Shown here: piece by piece, positions 7,825 to 17,026 of the stretch
How positions within the stretch are numbered: position 1 is the first letter of the stretch
Layout: each line of letters starts with the position of its first letter
DNA from: Carboxydothermus islandicus
GTDB lineage: Bacteria; Bacillota; Z-2901; Carboxydothermales; Carboxydothermaceae
Direction: 5' to 3'
Assembly: GCF_001950325.1 (NCBI RefSeq)
Contig: NZ_BDJL01000031.1
Coordinates: 873-41,172 of the forward strand
DNA length: 40,300 bases
Position numbers and translations under genes: made by a program
Notes under the pieces: model-generated
What the model was told of the DNA's origin: nothing
The model's database searches: none
Seen by the model: only the letters and a program-made list of their open reading frames with translations

Positions 7825-7853
7825 ACCGGCACTTGCCGGTTTTTTTGTTTTTT
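7825..7853 (+). terminator. Terminator of tRNA-Val
   Basis: ACCGGC / GCCGGT stem with ACTT loop, followed by seven T, G and seven more T. Confidence 0.9.
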
Positions 7854-7879
7854 TATAACTTTTTAGCCATTTTTTTAGT

Positions 7880-7908
7880 GTATACGCTTATTTTTAAACT
7901 CATATAAT
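7880..7908 (+). promoter_or_regulatory. Candidate promoter for ytxC
   Basis: CATATAAT at 7901-7908 fits seven of eight positions of a sigma-E -10 (CATACAHT) and contains TATAAT, so it could serve sigma-E or sigma-A. The sequence 14 bases upstream (GTATACG, 7880-7886) is a weak -35. Confidence 0.4.
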
Positions 7909-7930
7909 AGCAGTAGAAGAGGTGATTTTG

Positions 7931-8758
7931 ATGAACCACATTATAATTGCTACAAGTCGTTATAGTGATGAAATAGAAGCGCTTCTTAAGATCGGTTTAG
8001 CCGAGCAAATCAAAAAAGGCATATTAAACTTGGACAAATATCAAGCCGGGAAGTATAAATTCCTGGCTTTAAACATTATTAAGGCAAATTTATTATCTTC
8101 TACAAACGCCTATTTTTTAAAAAAAGTGAGCTCGATTTTGGCAAAGATTTATGTTGATTTTTGGGAGAAAGATTTAATTTCAAAGATTGCAACTTTTGAA
8201 TATCCTTACTTTAAAAGGGAGGAGTTAGAAAGAATAAAAAATAACGCTGTAAAAATATTAACAATGGACCGCGAGAGAGAGATCGGAAAAAAAATTTATG
8301 AGTTTTTGCTGGAAAATTCCCTGATTAATCTTGATGGCTTTATTCTTTTTCGTTTGCAAAAAGAGGTAAGTGAAATTTATCATTCCCTTGACCTGGCGGT
8401 GGAAGAACAAATTTTGGAAAAAGAATATCAGGAGTTTATAAAGGTAGTAAAATATTTTCTTGAAATTCAGCCTGTTAAAGTAAAAATGGTTCAGGTTTTT
8501 TGGGTTAATGGATATTTAGTCTTTGTCGATGAGCACCAGAGGAAAGTTGAAGACGAGTTTGTTAAAAATTTATTGACCCAAGGCCAGAGGTTATTTCTTG
8601 AAGATATCTTAATTAGCGCATTAATATCATTAGCTCCAGAAAAAATTATTATTCACCGGCATGATGACTCAATAAATTTTGATCTTAAACCAATTAAAGA
8701 TATTTTTGCGGAAAGGGTTGAAATATGTACAAAATGTGAGGGTTACCGGGAACGATAA
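7931..8758 (+). CDS. ytxC: Sporulation protein YtxC-like
   Basis: 275 residues from ATG 7931, with GAGGTG six bases before it; a GTG at 7922 is part of that site. The protein is soluble, charged and mostly helical. Its order and ending resemble the YtxC family: IIIHRHDDSINFDLKPIKDI, then RVEICTKCEGYRER. The C-terminal CxxC may bind metal. In B. subtilis ytxC is next to thrS; here the trp operon and a DUF445 gene lie between it and thrS. The molecular function of the family is unknown. Recognition rests on the C-terminal motif, length and neighbourhood. Confidence 0.72.
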   Translation: MNHIIIATSRYSDEIEALLKIGLAEQIKKGILNLDKYQAGKYKFLALNIIKANLLSSTNAYFLKKVSSILAKIYVDFWEKDLISKIATFEYPYFKREELERIKNNAVKILTMDREREIGKKIYEFLLENSLINLDGFILFRLQKEVSEIYHSLDLAVEEQILEKEYQEFIKVVKYFLEIQPVKVKMVQVFWVNGYLVFVDEHQRKVEDEFVKNLLTQGQRLFLEDILISALISLAPEKIIIHRHDDSINFDLKPIKDIFAERVEICTKCEGYRER

Positions 8759-8772
8759 AAAGAAAAAAATTG

Positions 8773-8802
8773 TTGACTTGGGGTTAGTCTATGAGGTAAA
8801 CT
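8773..8802 (+). promoter_or_regulatory. Promoter of the trp operon
   Basis: TTGACT at 8773-8778, 18 bases, TAAACT at 8797-8802. A start near 8809 would place the whole TRAP triplet array in the transcript. Confidence 0.7.
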
Positions 8803-8829
8803 TTTTCAATAAAAATAAAATATTTCTAA

Positions 8830-8893
8830 GAGACGAGTTGAGATGAGTTGAGTTGAGGGGAGCTGAGCTGAGGGCGGGTTAGTACGAGAGTAG
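8830..8893 (+). promoter_or_regulatory. TRAP (MtrB) binding array in the trp leader
   Basis: Nine GAG triplets with exactly two-base spacers start at 8830, 8835, 8840, 8845, 8850, 8855, 8860, 8865 and 8870. After a seven-base gap come UAG (8880), GAG (8886, three-base spacer) and UAG (8891, two-base spacer). That is twelve (G/U)AG triplets, where the known eleven-subunit TRAP ring wraps eleven spaced by two or three. Tryptophan-bound TRAP would cover this RNA and block the antiterminator. mtrB is not in the window. The pattern is seen directly; TRAP binding follows from established knowledge of B. subtilis-type leaders. Confidence 0.92.
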
Positions 8894-8914
8894 GGCAAAA
8901 CCAGCACTCAGTTT
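8865..8914 (+). promoter_or_regulatory. Antiterminator of the trp leader
   Basis: Bases 8865-8880 (GAGCTGAGGGCGGGTT) can pair with 8899-8914 (AACCAGCACTCAGTTT): 14 of 16 positions pair, with two G-U pairs and two A-G mismatches. The 5' arm includes TRAP triplets 8865 and 8870 and the first base of 8880. The 3' arm takes the left arm and loop of the terminator. The two structures therefore exclude each other, as in TRAP attenuation. Confidence 0.75.
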
Positions 8915-8934
8915 AGTGCTGGTTTTTTGTTTCT
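8897..8934 (+). terminator. trp operon attenuator (intrinsic terminator)
   Basis: CCAGCACT (8901-8908) pairs with AGTGCTGG (8915-8922) around a CAGTTT loop. Flanking A/T pairs extend the stem, and TTTTTTGTTTCT follows. It lies before the first structural gene, so it is an attenuator. Confidence 0.9.
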
Positions 8935-8967
8935 GTGGTAAAAAATGGTTTTAAAGGAGGTACGAGG

Positions 8968-9747
8968 TTGTTTGTGGATTTAAAGATTTGGGATGATTTG
9001 CTAAAAGGTAATCGGTTTTTAGTTTTTGCCGGACCTTGTGCGGTGGAAAATTTAGAGCAAATAATAGAGACGGCAAAAATTGTTAAGAACAGTGGCGCCG
9101 TTGGTTTAAGGGGAGGAGCTTTTAAGCCGAGAACCCGGCCAGAAAGTTTTCAAGGGTTAGGCGAGGAGGCTTTAAAATACCTGGCATTAGCCAAAGCCGA
9201 AACAGGACTTTTAGTGGTAACGGAAGTTATAGATGAAGATTCTCTTAATAAAGCTTTACCTGTAGCCGACATCTTACAGGTAGGCAGTCGAAATATGCAA
9301 AACTATGCTTTGTTAAAACTTTTAGCAAAGGTTGATAAACCGGTACTTTTAAAAAGAGGTTTAGCTGCTACCCTGGAAGAATGGCTGGGAGCGGTTGCGT
9401 ATCTTGAAAAAGGAGGTAACAGAAAAATAATTCTATGTGAAAGAGGTATTAGAACTTTTGAAACGATGACGCGAAATACGCTTGACATCAGTGCTGTTCC
9501 GTTACTAAAAAAGCTAACTCCTTATCCGGTAATTGTTGATCCCAGCCATGCTGCCGGACGCAGGGATATTATACTGTCGTTAGCTAAAGCAGCGGTTGCA
9601 GCGGGAGCGGATGGGCTTTTAATTGAGATTCATCCGGAGCCAGAAAGAGCGTTAAGTGATGGTCAGCAGTCTTTAAATTTTCAGGAATACGACCGATTGA
9701 TAAAAGAATTAAAGCCATGGGTGCATGTAGCGGGAAAGAGGTTATAA
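8968..9747 (+). CDS. aroF: 3-deoxy-7-phosphoheptulonate (DAHP) synthase, type I-beta, short form
   Basis: 259 residues from TTG 8968, which lies seven bases after AGGAGG; a GTG at 8974 is the other option. It makes DAHP from phosphoenolpyruvate and erythrose-4-phosphate, the entry step to chorismate. Visible motifs: [76 protein letters not shown] and [14 protein letters not shown]. These are the KDO8P-synthase-like DAHP synthase signatures. There is no ACT or chorismate-mutase extension, so feedback by aromatic amino acids at the protein level is not apparent. As first gene of the trp operon it is under the TRAP leader. Confidence 0.93.
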   Translation: MFVDLKIWDDLLKGNRFLVFAGPCAVENLEQIIETAKIVKNSGAVGLRGGAFKPRTRPESFQGLGEEALKYLALAKAETGLLVVTEVIDEDSLNKALPVADILQVGSRNMQNYALLKLLAKVDKPVLLKRGLAATLEEWLGAVAYLEKGGNRKIILCERGIRTFETMTRNTLDISAVPLLKKLTPYPVIVDPSHAAGRRDIILSLAKAAVAAGADGLLIEIHPEPERALSDGQQSLNFQEYDRLIKELKPWVHVAGKRL

Positions 9748-9768
9748 AAAGAAAGGAGAAGGGACGAG

Positions 9769-11232
9769 ATGAGCAAAGTTTATTCGGAGTTAGATTTAAC
9801 TCCTAATTGGGAAGAGTATAGTGCATATGCAGAACATTACCAGGTAGTGCCGGTTATGGTTGAACTTTTAGCCGACACTTTAACCCCTATTACCTTATAT
9901 CAATATTTGGCACTGGATAAAGGAATTTCCTTTTTACTGGAAAGTGCACCGGGGAATGAAAAAACGGCCCGTTTTTCCTTTATTGGTTATGACCCTTTTA
10001 AAGTGGTAACCGGTCGCAATTTAGAGGTCGTTTCGTCACAGCTTTTTAACTTAAAAGGACCGCCTGTAGCCGGTTTACCTTTTTACGGAGGAGCTGTGGG
10101 GTATTTTAGTTACGGCCTTGTATATAAACTGGAAAATTTGCGGAGTTGCCGACATGCCCGGGAGGATGAAGAACTTTTTCGTTTAATGTTTCCGGAGAAG
10201 GTTTTGGTATTTGACCACCGTTATCATACCCTGAAAATCGTGATCAATACCCTTCCTCAAAAAGAAGGGGAAAAAGCAGCATACCTGCGGGCACAGGATT
10301 CAATTAAAGAGATTATCGGTAAGTTAACTAATCTAACAACTTCTGAAAACTGGGCATTAACTGGTAAACCAGAACGAAGTAGTTGTAATGCGACTATGAC
10401 TAAAAGGGATTTTTGCACTATGGTGGAAAAGGCCAAGGATTATATTAAAGCGGGAGATATTTTTCAGGTAGTTTTATCCCAGCGTTTTTCTTTCCCCAGC
10501 CTGGAAGCGCCTTTTAATATTTACCGGCGTTTGCGGCGGCTTAACCCTTCCCCCTACATGTTTTTCTTGGATTTTGGCGAGCTCAAACTTATAGGGGCTT
10601 CACCGGAAATGCTGGTACGGATGGAAGGAGGGATAGTAGAGACCAGGCCAATTGCCGGTACCAGACCAAGAACCGGTCAGCAAGAGGAAGATTTACGCCT
10701 TGCGCGGGAACTTCTGGCCGATGAAAAAGAGCGGGCAGAACATTTGATGCTGGTTGATTTGGGACGAAACGACCTGGGCAAAGTTTGTCGACCGGGCAGC
10801 GTTAAAGTAACTGAGTTTTTTAAAGTAGAGGAGTTTTCTCACGTAATGCACATTGTTTCTACCGTTCAAGGAGAAGTAGAAAGGAAATTTAATCCCGTTG
10901 ATGTGCTAAAAGCAGTGTTTCCTGCAGGAACCGTTTCCGGAGCACCCAAGATTAGGGCAATGGAAATTATTGATGAGTTAGAACCGGTACCTCGAGGGCC
11001 TTATGCGGGAGCGGTAGGATATATAAGCTTTACCGGGGAAATGAATACGTGCATTACCATTCGAACCCTCTGGGTAAAAGATGAAATGGTTTATTTTCAA
11101 GCCGGGGCCGGGATTGTTTGGGATTCGGATCCCGAGCGAGAATACCAAGAAACAATAAATAAAGCCCGGGCAATGGCAGAAGCGGTAACGGGTACAGCTG
11201 AATTTTGTTTTAACGGGGGGATTAATAAGTGA
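9769..11232 (+). CDS. trpE: Anthranilate synthase component I
   Basis: 487 residues, AAAGGAGAAGG before the ATG. It converts chorismate and ammonia to anthranilate together with TrpG. The N-terminal domain has the tryptophan feedback motif LLES at about residues 56-59. The C-terminal chorismate-binding domain shows [64 protein letters not shown] and the glycine-rich PYAGAVGYI. The length is typical. Its stop overlaps the trpG start by four bases (GTGA), indicating translational coupling. Confidence 0.97.
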   Translation: MSKVYSELDLTPNWEEYSAYAEHYQVVPVMVELLADTLTPITLYQYLALDKGISFLLESAPGNEKTARFSFIGYDPFKVVTGRNLEVVSSQLFNLKGPPVAGLPFYGGAVGYFSYGLVYKLENLRSCRHAREDEELFRLMFPEKVLVFDHRYHTLKIVINTLPQKEGEKAAYLRAQDSIKEIIGKLTNLTTSENWALTGKPERSSCNATMTKRDFCTMVEKAKDYIKAGDIFQVVLSQRFSFPSLEAPFNIYRRLRRLNPSPYMFFLDFGELKLIGASPEMLVRMEGGIVETRPIAGTRPRTGQQEEDLRLARELLADEKERAEHLMLVDLGRNDLGKVCRPGSVKVTEFFKVEEFSHVMHIVSTVQGEVERKFNPVDVLKAVFPAGTVSGAPKIRAMEIIDELEPVPRGPYAGAVGYISFTGEMNTCITIRTLWVKDEMVYFQAGAGIVWDSDPEREYQETINKARAMAEAVTGTAEFCFNGGINK

Positions 11233-11798
11233 TTTTACTGATAGATAATTACGATTCTTTTACCTACAACCTGGTGCAATATTTGGGTGAAATAGGGCAC
11301 CGGGTTGTGGTCCGGCGTAATGACCGCATAACCCTTTCGGAGATTAGAGAGATGAAGCCAACCCATATCATTATTTCTCCCGGGCCTTGTACTCCTAATG
11401 AAGCGGGGATTTCGTTGGATGTAGTACGCTTTTTTGCTGGGAAAATACCAATTTTAGGAGTTTGTCTGGGGCACCAGGTGATAGGTCAGGCCTTTGGCGG
11501 AAAGGTTATCCAGGATAAAATTCCGGTGCATGGGAAAACTTCTCTAATATACCATGATGGTCAGGGAATCTACAAAGGGTTACCAAATCCTTTTCGAGCT
11601 ACGCGTTATCATTCCCTGGTCGTAGATAAAGAGGGGTTACCCCAGGAACTTATAATAACTGCAACTACTGCAGAGGGAACAATCATGGGAATCCGCCACC
11701 GGACCTGGGCAGTAGAAGGGGTACAGTTTCATCCGGAATCGATAATGACCGAGTATGGCAAAGAATTATTGCTTAATTTCCTTGAGTATCAAGCTTAA
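11229..11798 (+). CDS. trpG: Anthranilate synthase component II (glutamine amidotransferase)
   Basis: 189 residues from a GTG overlapping the trpE stop. Class I glutamine amidotransferase triad: nucleophile Cys79 in GVCLGHQ, His168 and Glu170 in VQFHPES; the oxyanion strand [12 protein letters not shown] is also present. It supplies ammonia to TrpE. It may also serve p-aminobenzoate synthesis (PabA role), as in several Firmicutes; that is not decidable here. Confidence 0.96.
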   Translation: MILLIDNYDSFTYNLVQYLGEIGHRVVVRRNDRITLSEIREMKPTHIIISPGPCTPNEAGISLDVVRFFAGKIPILGVCLGHQVIGQAFGGKVIQDKIPVHGKTSLIYHDGQGIYKGLPNPFRATRYHSLVVDKEGLPQELIITATTAEGTIMGIRHRTWAVEGVQFHPESIMTEYGKELLLNFLEYQA

Positions 11799-11822
11799 GG
11801 TAAAAAGGGGAGGCGAGTTTTG

Positions 11823-12842
11823 GTGAGAGAAGTTTTAGAGAGATTGATGAGAGGAGAAAACTTAAATTTTTCCGAAGCACGGGCCACAATGAACGAACTT
11901 ATGGAGGGAAAGTATACCGAAGCGCAGGTAGCGGCATTTTTGGTGGCGTTAAAAATGAAAGGGGAAACGGAAGAAGAAATTTCCGCTTTTGCGCTGGCGC
12001 TGCGGGAAAAGGCAAGAAGGGTAATTACTCAAACTGAAGGATTGGTGGATACCTGTGGAACCGGGGGAGATGGCCGGCAAACTTTCAATATCTCTACTGC
12101 AGCTGCTTTTGTTGTTGCCGGTGCCGGTATACCTGTGGCAAAACACGGAAACCGAAGCGTTTCCAGTCGTTCCGGTAGTGCCGATGTTTTAGAAGCTCTG
12201 GGGGTGAATATTGATTTAGATGCCCGGGAAGTAGCCCGCTGTGTTGATGAAATAGGTATTGGTTTTCTTTTTGCTCCAAATTTGCATCCAGCTATGCGGC
12301 ATGTGGCTAAAACCCGGCGGGAGATAGGTGTGCGGACTGTCTTTAATATTTTGGGACCTTTAGCCAACCCCGCAAATATTGTGGGCCAGGTATTAGGGGT
12401 TTTTACTCCTGAGCTGCAGGAAACTTTGGCGAGAGTTTTAAGTAATTTGGGGGTTGAACGAGCTTTTGTAGTTCACGGACACGGAGGAGTGGATGAGGTT
12501 TCGCTAACCGGTCCTACCCGGGTTTATGCGTTAAACCGGGGTAAAATCGAAAGCTACCTTTTTGATCCGCTTTCTTACGGTTTTTCTTACTGCAGCTTAA
12601 AAGATTTACAAGGGGGAGATGCTTTTGAAAATGCCCGGTTATTGCAGGAAATTTTAGATGGGAAACCGGGCCCATTGAGGGATGTGGTTATTTTAAATGC
12701 TGCTTTTGGCATAATGGCCGGGGGTGTAAATGATTTTCGGGAAGCACTTGTAATGGCCCGGGAAAGTATTGATAAGGGGTTGGCAGCAGAGAAGCTGGAA
12801 AAATTACGCCGTCTAAGCCATGAAATCAAGGAGGCAGGGTGA
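11823..12842 (+). CDS. trpD: Anthranilate phosphoribosyltransferase
   Basis: 339 residues from GTG 11823; a TTG at 11820 directly before it is equally placed relative to GGGGAGG. It transfers phosphoribose from PRPP to anthranilate. Motifs: [18 protein letters not shown] (PRPP/pyrophosphate binding, about residues 76-93), [39 protein letters not shown] and [10 protein letters not shown]. Full length and intact. Its stop overlaps the trpC start. Confidence 0.97.
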   Translation: MREVLERLMRGENLNFSEARATMNELMEGKYTEAQVAAFLVALKMKGETEEEISAFALALREKARRVITQTEGLVDTCGTGGDGRQTFNISTAAAFVVAGAGIPVAKHGNRSVSSRSGSADVLEALGVNIDLDAREVARCVDEIGIGFLFAPNLHPAMRHVAKTRREIGVRTVFNILGPLANPANIVGQVLGVFTPELQETLARVLSNLGVERAFVVHGHGGVDEVSLTGPTRVYALNRGKIESYLFDPLSYGFSYCSLKDLQGGDAFENARLLQEILDGKPGPLRDVVILNAAFGIMAGGVNDFREALVMARESIDKGLAAEKLEKLRRLSHEIKEAG

Positions 12843-13636
12843 TGTTCCTCGAAAAAATTGTCCAGGTCCGTCGGGAAAAGGTTAGTCAGGCCAAAAAGAA
12901 AATTCCTTTTTGGGAAATGCGGAGGATGGCGGAAGAACAAATTAGCCACCGTTTGCCCCTTTCCCTAACTCAAGCTTTACTTAGAGAAAAAGCAAAAGGG
13001 AAGGTGGGAGTAATTGCCGAGATTAAAAAAGCGTCTCCTTCCAAAGGTGTATTACGGGAGCAGCTTGAGCCGGAAGAAGTAGCTCGGGGATATGCCAAAA
13101 GCGGGGCAGCAGCGATTTCAGTTTTAACGGAGGAGGATTATTTTTTGGGTTCACCGGAGTATCTTAATGCAGTGAGGGCGGTAGTTTCGTTGCCCCTTTT
13201 ACGAAAAGATTTTATAATAGACCCCTACCAAATTTATGAAGCTAAGGTACTGGGAGCAGATGCCGTTCTTCTTATAACTTCTCTTTTGGCGGCAGAAGAA
13301 TTAAAGGAAATGATTAAAATAACCGAAGGCCTTGGCATGGAGGCGTTGGTTGAGGCTCACAGTTTAGAGGAAGTCGAGAAAGCTTTAACAGCAGGAGCAA
13401 GGCTAATTGGCATAAACAACCGCGACTTACGTACCTTTACCACTAAGATTGATGTTTCATTAAAACTGGCTCCCGTTCTAAAAGAAGCAGGAGTAGTGAT
13501 GGTAAGTGAAAGCGGTATTCGAAGCAAAGAGGATATCAAGGCTTTAATGACTGCAGGTTATCACGGAATTCTCATCGGTGAAGCTTTAATGCGGGCTCCA
13601 GATCCCGGGAAAGCATTGGAGGTGCTGCTGGCATGA
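12842..13636 (+). CDS. trpC: Indole-3-glycerol phosphate synthase
   Basis: 264 residues from ATG 12842, seven bases after AAGGAGG and overlapping the trpD stop (TGATG). TIM-barrel enzyme that closes the indole ring. Conserved pieces: GVIAEIKKASPSKG, LTEEDYFLGSPEYL, LLRKDFIIDPYQIYEA, GADAVLLI, EALVEAHSLEE-type strand, IGINNRDLRTF and VSESGIRSKEDI. Stop overlaps trpF by ATGA. Confidence 0.96.
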   Translation: MFLEKIVQVRREKVSQAKKKIPFWEMRRMAEEQISHRLPLSLTQALLREKAKGKVGVIAEIKKASPSKGVLREQLEPEEVARGYAKSGAAAISVLTEEDYFLGSPEYLNAVRAVVSLPLLRKDFIIDPYQIYEAKVLGADAVLLITSLLAAEELKEMIKITEGLGMEALVEAHSLEEVEKALTAGARLIGINNRDLRTFTTKIDVSLKLAPVLKEAGVVMVSESGIRSKEDIKALMTAGYHGILIGEALMRAPDPGKALEVLLA

Positions 13637-14295
13637 GGGTTAGGGTAAAAATTTGTGGGATTAAAGATAAGGAAACTGCCCTGAAAGCTTCCCTGGCTGG
13701 AGCTGACGCCATAGGTTTTGTCTTCGCTAATAGTCCGCGGCAGGTGAAGCCAGTAGTAGTCAGGGAAATTACAGAAATTCTTCCCCCGTTTGTTGCCGCC
13801 GTAGGAGTTGTGGCTAATATGGATGTGGAGGAAGTGGCTCAAATAGCAGCGTTCTGCAATTTAGATGTTGTTCAGCTTCACGGTGGCGAAAGTTCCGAAT
13901 ATTGCGGTAAGCTTAAGGAAAAAATTCGCGCGAAAATTATTAAAAGTATCCCTGTACCGATAGAAACTGATACCGAAGAACTTCAGAGACAAATAGCAAT
14001 TTACGAAAAGTATGTTCACGCTTTTCTCTTTGATACGTCTTCCGGCAATACATTTGGTGGCAGCGGGAAAACCTTTAACTGGCAAATTCTTCAGGGGCTG
14101 AAGATAGAAAAGCCCTGGTTTTTAGCCGGAGGCCTAAATCCTGAAAATGTTGGGAAAGCTTTAAAGCAGGTCAAACCTTATGGTGTTGATGTTTCCAGCG
14201 GGGTGGAAAAAGCCCCGGGAATCAAGGATTATTTCCGGATAGAAGCATTTATCCAAGCGGTCAGGAGGTCGGAAAATGAGTTTAAAAAACTATAA
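13633..14295 (+). CDS. trpF: Phosphoribosylanthranilate isomerase
   Basis: 220 residues, start ATG in a four-base overlap with trpC. A single-domain TIM barrel, separate from TrpC. Motifs: KICGIKD with the catalytic Cys, [29 protein letters not shown] with the catalytic Asp, [11 protein letters not shown] and [16 protein letters not shown]. Its 3' end overlaps trpB by 20 bases, the longest overlap in the operon. Confidence 0.95.
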   Translation: MRVRVKICGIKDKETALKASLAGADAIGFVFANSPRQVKPVVVREITEILPPFVAAVGVVANMDVEEVAQIAAFCNLDVVQLHGGESSEYCGKLKEKIRAKIIKSIPVPIETDTEELQRQIAIYEKYVHAFLFDTSSGNTFGGSGKTFNWQILQGLKIEKPWFLAGGLNPENVGKALKQVKPYGVDVSSGVEKAPGIKDYFRIEAFIQAVRRSENEFKKL

Positions 14296-15484
14296 ATTGC
14301 CAGATGCTCGAGGATATTTTGGCCCCTACGGTGGGCAATTTGTTCCAGAGACTTTAATGGCAGCTTTAGATGAGCTGATAGAGGCTTACGAGGAAGTTAA
14401 AAAAGATCGTTCATTTCAAGCGGAATTAACCTTTTATTTGCAACATTATGCCGGACGGCCTACGCCTCTTTATTTTGCCGAAAGCCTGTCCCGGTATGTA
14501 GGAGGGGCAAAGATTTATCTCAAACGGGAAGACCTTGCCCATACCGGTGCCCACAAAATTAACAATACCATAGGTCAGGTTCTGCTGGCGCGGCGCATGG
14601 GCAAAAAAAAGGTAGTGGCGGAAACCGGGGCCGGCCAGCATGGAGTAGCTACCGCTACGGCGGCGGCAAAGTTTGGGTTGGAATGTACTATTTTTATGGG
14701 GGCAGAGGATGTCCGCCGGCAGGAATTAAATGTGTACCGCATGCGCCTTTTGGGTGCGCAAGTGGAAAGTGTAACTTCCGGTAGTCGTACTCTTAAAGAT
14801 GCTATGAATGAGGCCATTCGCTACTGGGTTACTCATGTTCGGGATACTTACTATGTCCTTGGTTCGGTTGGTGGACCACATCCCTATCCCACTATTGTTC
14901 GGGATTTTCAAAAGGTGATCGGGGAGGAAACCAAAGCACAAGTCTTAGCGCAGGAAGGAAGACTCCCTGACTTAATTGTAGCGTGTGTTGGTGGGGGAAG
15001 TAATGCTATAGGGATGTTTTATCCTTTTCTCGAAGAGGAGGTGCGGTTAGTTGGGGTAGAGGCGGCAGGATTAGGGCTGGAAAGCGGGCGGCATGCTGCA
15101 ACCTTAAGCCGGGGGAAGGTGGGAGTTTTACACGGAGCTAAGTCTTATGTTTTACAGGATGATCGAGGCCAGATTGTAGAGGCTCATTCCATTTCGGCAG
15201 GATTGGACTACCCCGGGGTAGGCCCGGAACATGCGTACCTTAAAGATATTGGCAGGGTGGAGTATACAGCAGTTACCGATGAAGAAGCTTTAGAAGCATT
15301 TAAACTTTTAGCGAAAACGGAGGGTATTCTGCCGGCTCTGGAAAGCGCCCATGCTGTGGCCAAGGGAGTGGAGCTTGCCCGGGAGCTTGAGTCAGAAAAA
15401 ATAGTAGTAATCAACCTTTCCGGCCGGGGAGATAAGGATGTCTACACCGTGGCCCGCGAATTGGGGGTGACCCTGGGTGAGTAG
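14276..15484 (+). CDS. trpB: Tryptophan synthase beta chain
   Basis: 402 residues, AGGAGG a few bases before the ATG and inside trpF. PLP enzyme joining indole with serine. The start region [18 protein letters not shown] is the TrpB1 type, the PLP lysine is Lys94 in HKINNTIGQ, followed by [27 protein letters not shown], the phosphate loop [10 protein letters not shown] and a serine-rich C-terminus NLSGRGDKD. Forms the alpha2beta2 complex with TrpA encoded next. Confidence 0.97.
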   Translation: MSLKNYKLPDARGYFGPYGGQFVPETLMAALDELIEAYEEVKKDRSFQAELTFYLQHYAGRPTPLYFAESLSRYVGGAKIYLKREDLAHTGAHKINNTIGQVLLARRMGKKKVVAETGAGQHGVATATAAAKFGLECTIFMGAEDVRRQELNVYRMRLLGAQVESVTSGSRTLKDAMNEAIRYWVTHVRDTYYVLGSVGGPHPYPTIVRDFQKVIGEETKAQVLAQEGRLPDLIVACVGGGSNAIGMFYPFLEEEVRLVGVEAAGLGLESGRHAATLSRGKVGVLHGAKSYVLQDDRGQIVEAHSISAGLDYPGVGPEHAYLKDIGRVEYTAVTDEEALEAFKLLAKTEGILPALESAHAVAKGVELARELESEKIVVINLSGRGDKDVYTVARELGVTLGE

Positions 15485-16280
15485 GATTGGTCAAGTATTT
15501 GCGGAAAAACGGAGCCGAGGGGAAAAAGCCCTTATTGCCTATACGATGGGAGGAGACCCAAATCTTACTCTTTCTCTGGAAATTATCAAAACCCTGGCAG
15601 CGTCTGGAGCCGACCTTATCGAGGTGGGCTTACCTTTTTCTGACCCTTTAGCCGATGGACCGGTGATTCAGAGGGCCGGGCAGCGGGCTCTGGCTGCCGG
15701 TAGCGGTCCGGAAGAAGTACTGGCACTGATAGCGGCTGCCCGCCAGGAGCTATCTTTACCGCTGGTCATTATGTCCTACCTCAATCCGATTCTCCAAATA
15801 GGGATAGACGAGTTTTTGCGGCGGGCAGCGGTGGCTGGAGCTGATGGCCTTATAATTCCCGACCTTCCGGCGGAAGAAGGCGAGGAAATAAGGGCGGCGG
15901 CTGCGGGATACGGCCTTGACTTAATTCCTTTGGTTGCTCCAACAACCGGGCAAAAGCGGCTTGAAAGGATTGTGGGTCACGCTTCAGGATTTATTTATTG
16001 TGTGTCGGTAACCGGGGTCACGGGGGCACGGGATAGTTTGCCAGCAGAGGTTAAATCTTTATTGCAAAAAGTAAAAAAGTTAACCGAGTTACCCGTTTGT
16101 TTAGGATTTGGGATTGGGAAACCAGAGCAGATAGCATACATTAAAGATTACTGCGATGGTGTTATTGTGGGAAGTGCATTAGTAGAGATTATTGAAGACT
16201 ATACTAAAGGAGAAATAAAAAAAGATAAGATGTTAGAATTAATAGCAAAAAAAGTACAAACATTAAAATCAGTTTTATAA
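15477..16280 (+). CDS. trpA: Tryptophan synthase alpha chain
   Basis: 267 residues, start GTG overlapping trpB by eight bases. Cleaves indole-3-glycerol phosphate. Catalytic Glu in [16 protein letters not shown] and Asp in [11 protein letters not shown], plus [11 protein letters not shown] and the phosphate-binding [10 protein letters not shown]. The 5' half of the gene is clearly richer in G+C than the 3' end. Last gene of the trp operon. Confidence 0.97.
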   Translation: MSRIGQVFAEKRSRGEKALIAYTMGGDPNLTLSLEIIKTLAASGADLIEVGLPFSDPLADGPVIQRAGQRALAAGSGPEEVLALIAAARQELSLPLVIMSYLNPILQIGIDEFLRRAAVAGADGLIIPDLPAEEGEEIRAAAAGYGLDLIPLVAPTTGQKRLERIVGHASGFIYCVSVTGVTGARDSLPAEVKSLLQKVKKLTELPVCLGFGIGKPEQIAYIKDYCDGVIVGSALVEIIEDYTKGEIKKDKMLELIAKKVQTLKSVL

Positions 16281-16305
16281 TTGCTTTATTATAAAAAAAT
16301 CTACT

Positions 16306-16352
16306 ACCGCAGAAGCTCTAAAAATTAAAGGAGCTTATGCGGTATTTTTATT
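16306..16352 (+). terminator. Terminator of the trp operon
   Basis: ACCGCA/TGCGGT (16306-16311 with 16338-16343) and AAGCTC/GAGCTT (16313-16318 with 16331-16336) form a stem with one G-A mismatch and a 12-base loop, followed by ATTTTTATTT. Confidence 0.85.
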
Positions 16353-16354
16353 TA

Positions 16355-16383
16355 TTGCTTTTAAAACAATTATTTGCTATATT
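16355..16383 (+). promoter_or_regulatory. Promoter of the DUF445-thrS unit
   Basis: TTGCTT (16355-16360), 17 bases, TATATT (16378-16383) preceded by TGC, that is an extended -10. It starts just after the trp terminator. Confidence 0.6.
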
Positions 16384-16408
16384 TTAAATAATTGAGGAGG
16401 TAAAGAGA

Positions 16409-17011
16409 ATTACCGTGAAAATATCCGAACTAATTCTTCCACCATTGATCGGCGGTTTTATAGGCTGGCTTACGAATTATTTGGCAATCTTAATGCTTTT
16501 CCGTCCGTATCGTCCTTTAAAAATAGGTTTTCTCACTTTTCAAGGGGTTATTCCTAAACGTCACCGGGAAATTGCTAAAGCTTTAGGGGAGTTAGTCGAA
16601 GAACAGTTGTTATCCCAGAAAGAGCTTGTTGAGTTATTGACTTCTGAAGAAAATAAACAATTATTTGCTGAAAAAATTTTACTGGCGGTTAAGGAAAAGC
16701 TTAGCACTCTTTTTCCGGTATTACCGGAATACTTGCGACAAATTGTAATTAGGACTCTTTTAAATTATTTTAAAAATGAACTGCCTTCAGTAGTAAATAA
16801 AATAATTTTATCCTTGGAAACTGATTTGCAAAATAAGGTTAAAATTGGAAAAATAGTGGAAGAAAAGGTGTTGCAATTTGATTTAAAAACCCTGGAAAAA
16901 ATCTTAACTTCTTTAATGAAAACAGAACTTTCCTATATAGAAGTTTTTGGTGGAGTAATAGGGTTTGTTATCGGGATAATACAGGTCATGCTAAATATTT
17001 TTTTAAAATAG
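16409..17011 (+). CDS. DUF445 family membrane protein
   Basis: About 198-200 residues. The only standard start is GTG 16415, but it lies 14 bases after AGGAGG. An ATT at 16409 lies eight bases after it and mirrors the infC start, so the coordinates given use ATT. The next in-frame stop upstream is at 16385. The N-terminus LILPPLIGGFIGWLTNYLAI, then MLFRPYRPLKIG and GVIPKRHREIAKALGE, is typical of DUF445 (YheB-like); a C-terminal hydrophobic segment ends the protein. It is shorter than YheB (about 377) but such short members occur. Function is unknown. It precedes thrS by 15 bases and is probably co-transcribed with it. Confidence 0.8.
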   Translation: MTVKISELILPPLIGGFIGWLTNYLAILMLFRPYRPLKIGFLTFQGVIPKRHREIAKALGELVEEQLLSQKELVELLTSEENKQLFAEKILLAVKEKLSTLFPVLPEYLRQIVIRTLLNYFKNELPSVVNKIILSLETDLQNKVKIGKIVEEKVLQFDLKTLEKILTSLMKTELSYIEVFGGVIGFVIGIIQVMLNIFLK

Positions 17012-17026
17012 ATAGGAGGCAGGATA

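Noticed and set aside
8945-8983. Twelve-codon reading frame with one Trp codon just before aroF, a possible trp leader peptide
   Set aside because: It has no ribosome site, lies after the attenuator and overlaps the aroF start; control is explained by the TRAP array.
12029-12367. Open reading frame of 112 codons on the minus strand inside trpD
   Set aside because: Antisense to a fully conserved gene, no ribosome site and low-complexity product; a coding shadow.
16353-17026. T-box leader for thrS
   Set aside because: No AGGGTGGNACCGCG sequence or leader-sized gap; thrS follows the DUF445 gene by 15 bases.
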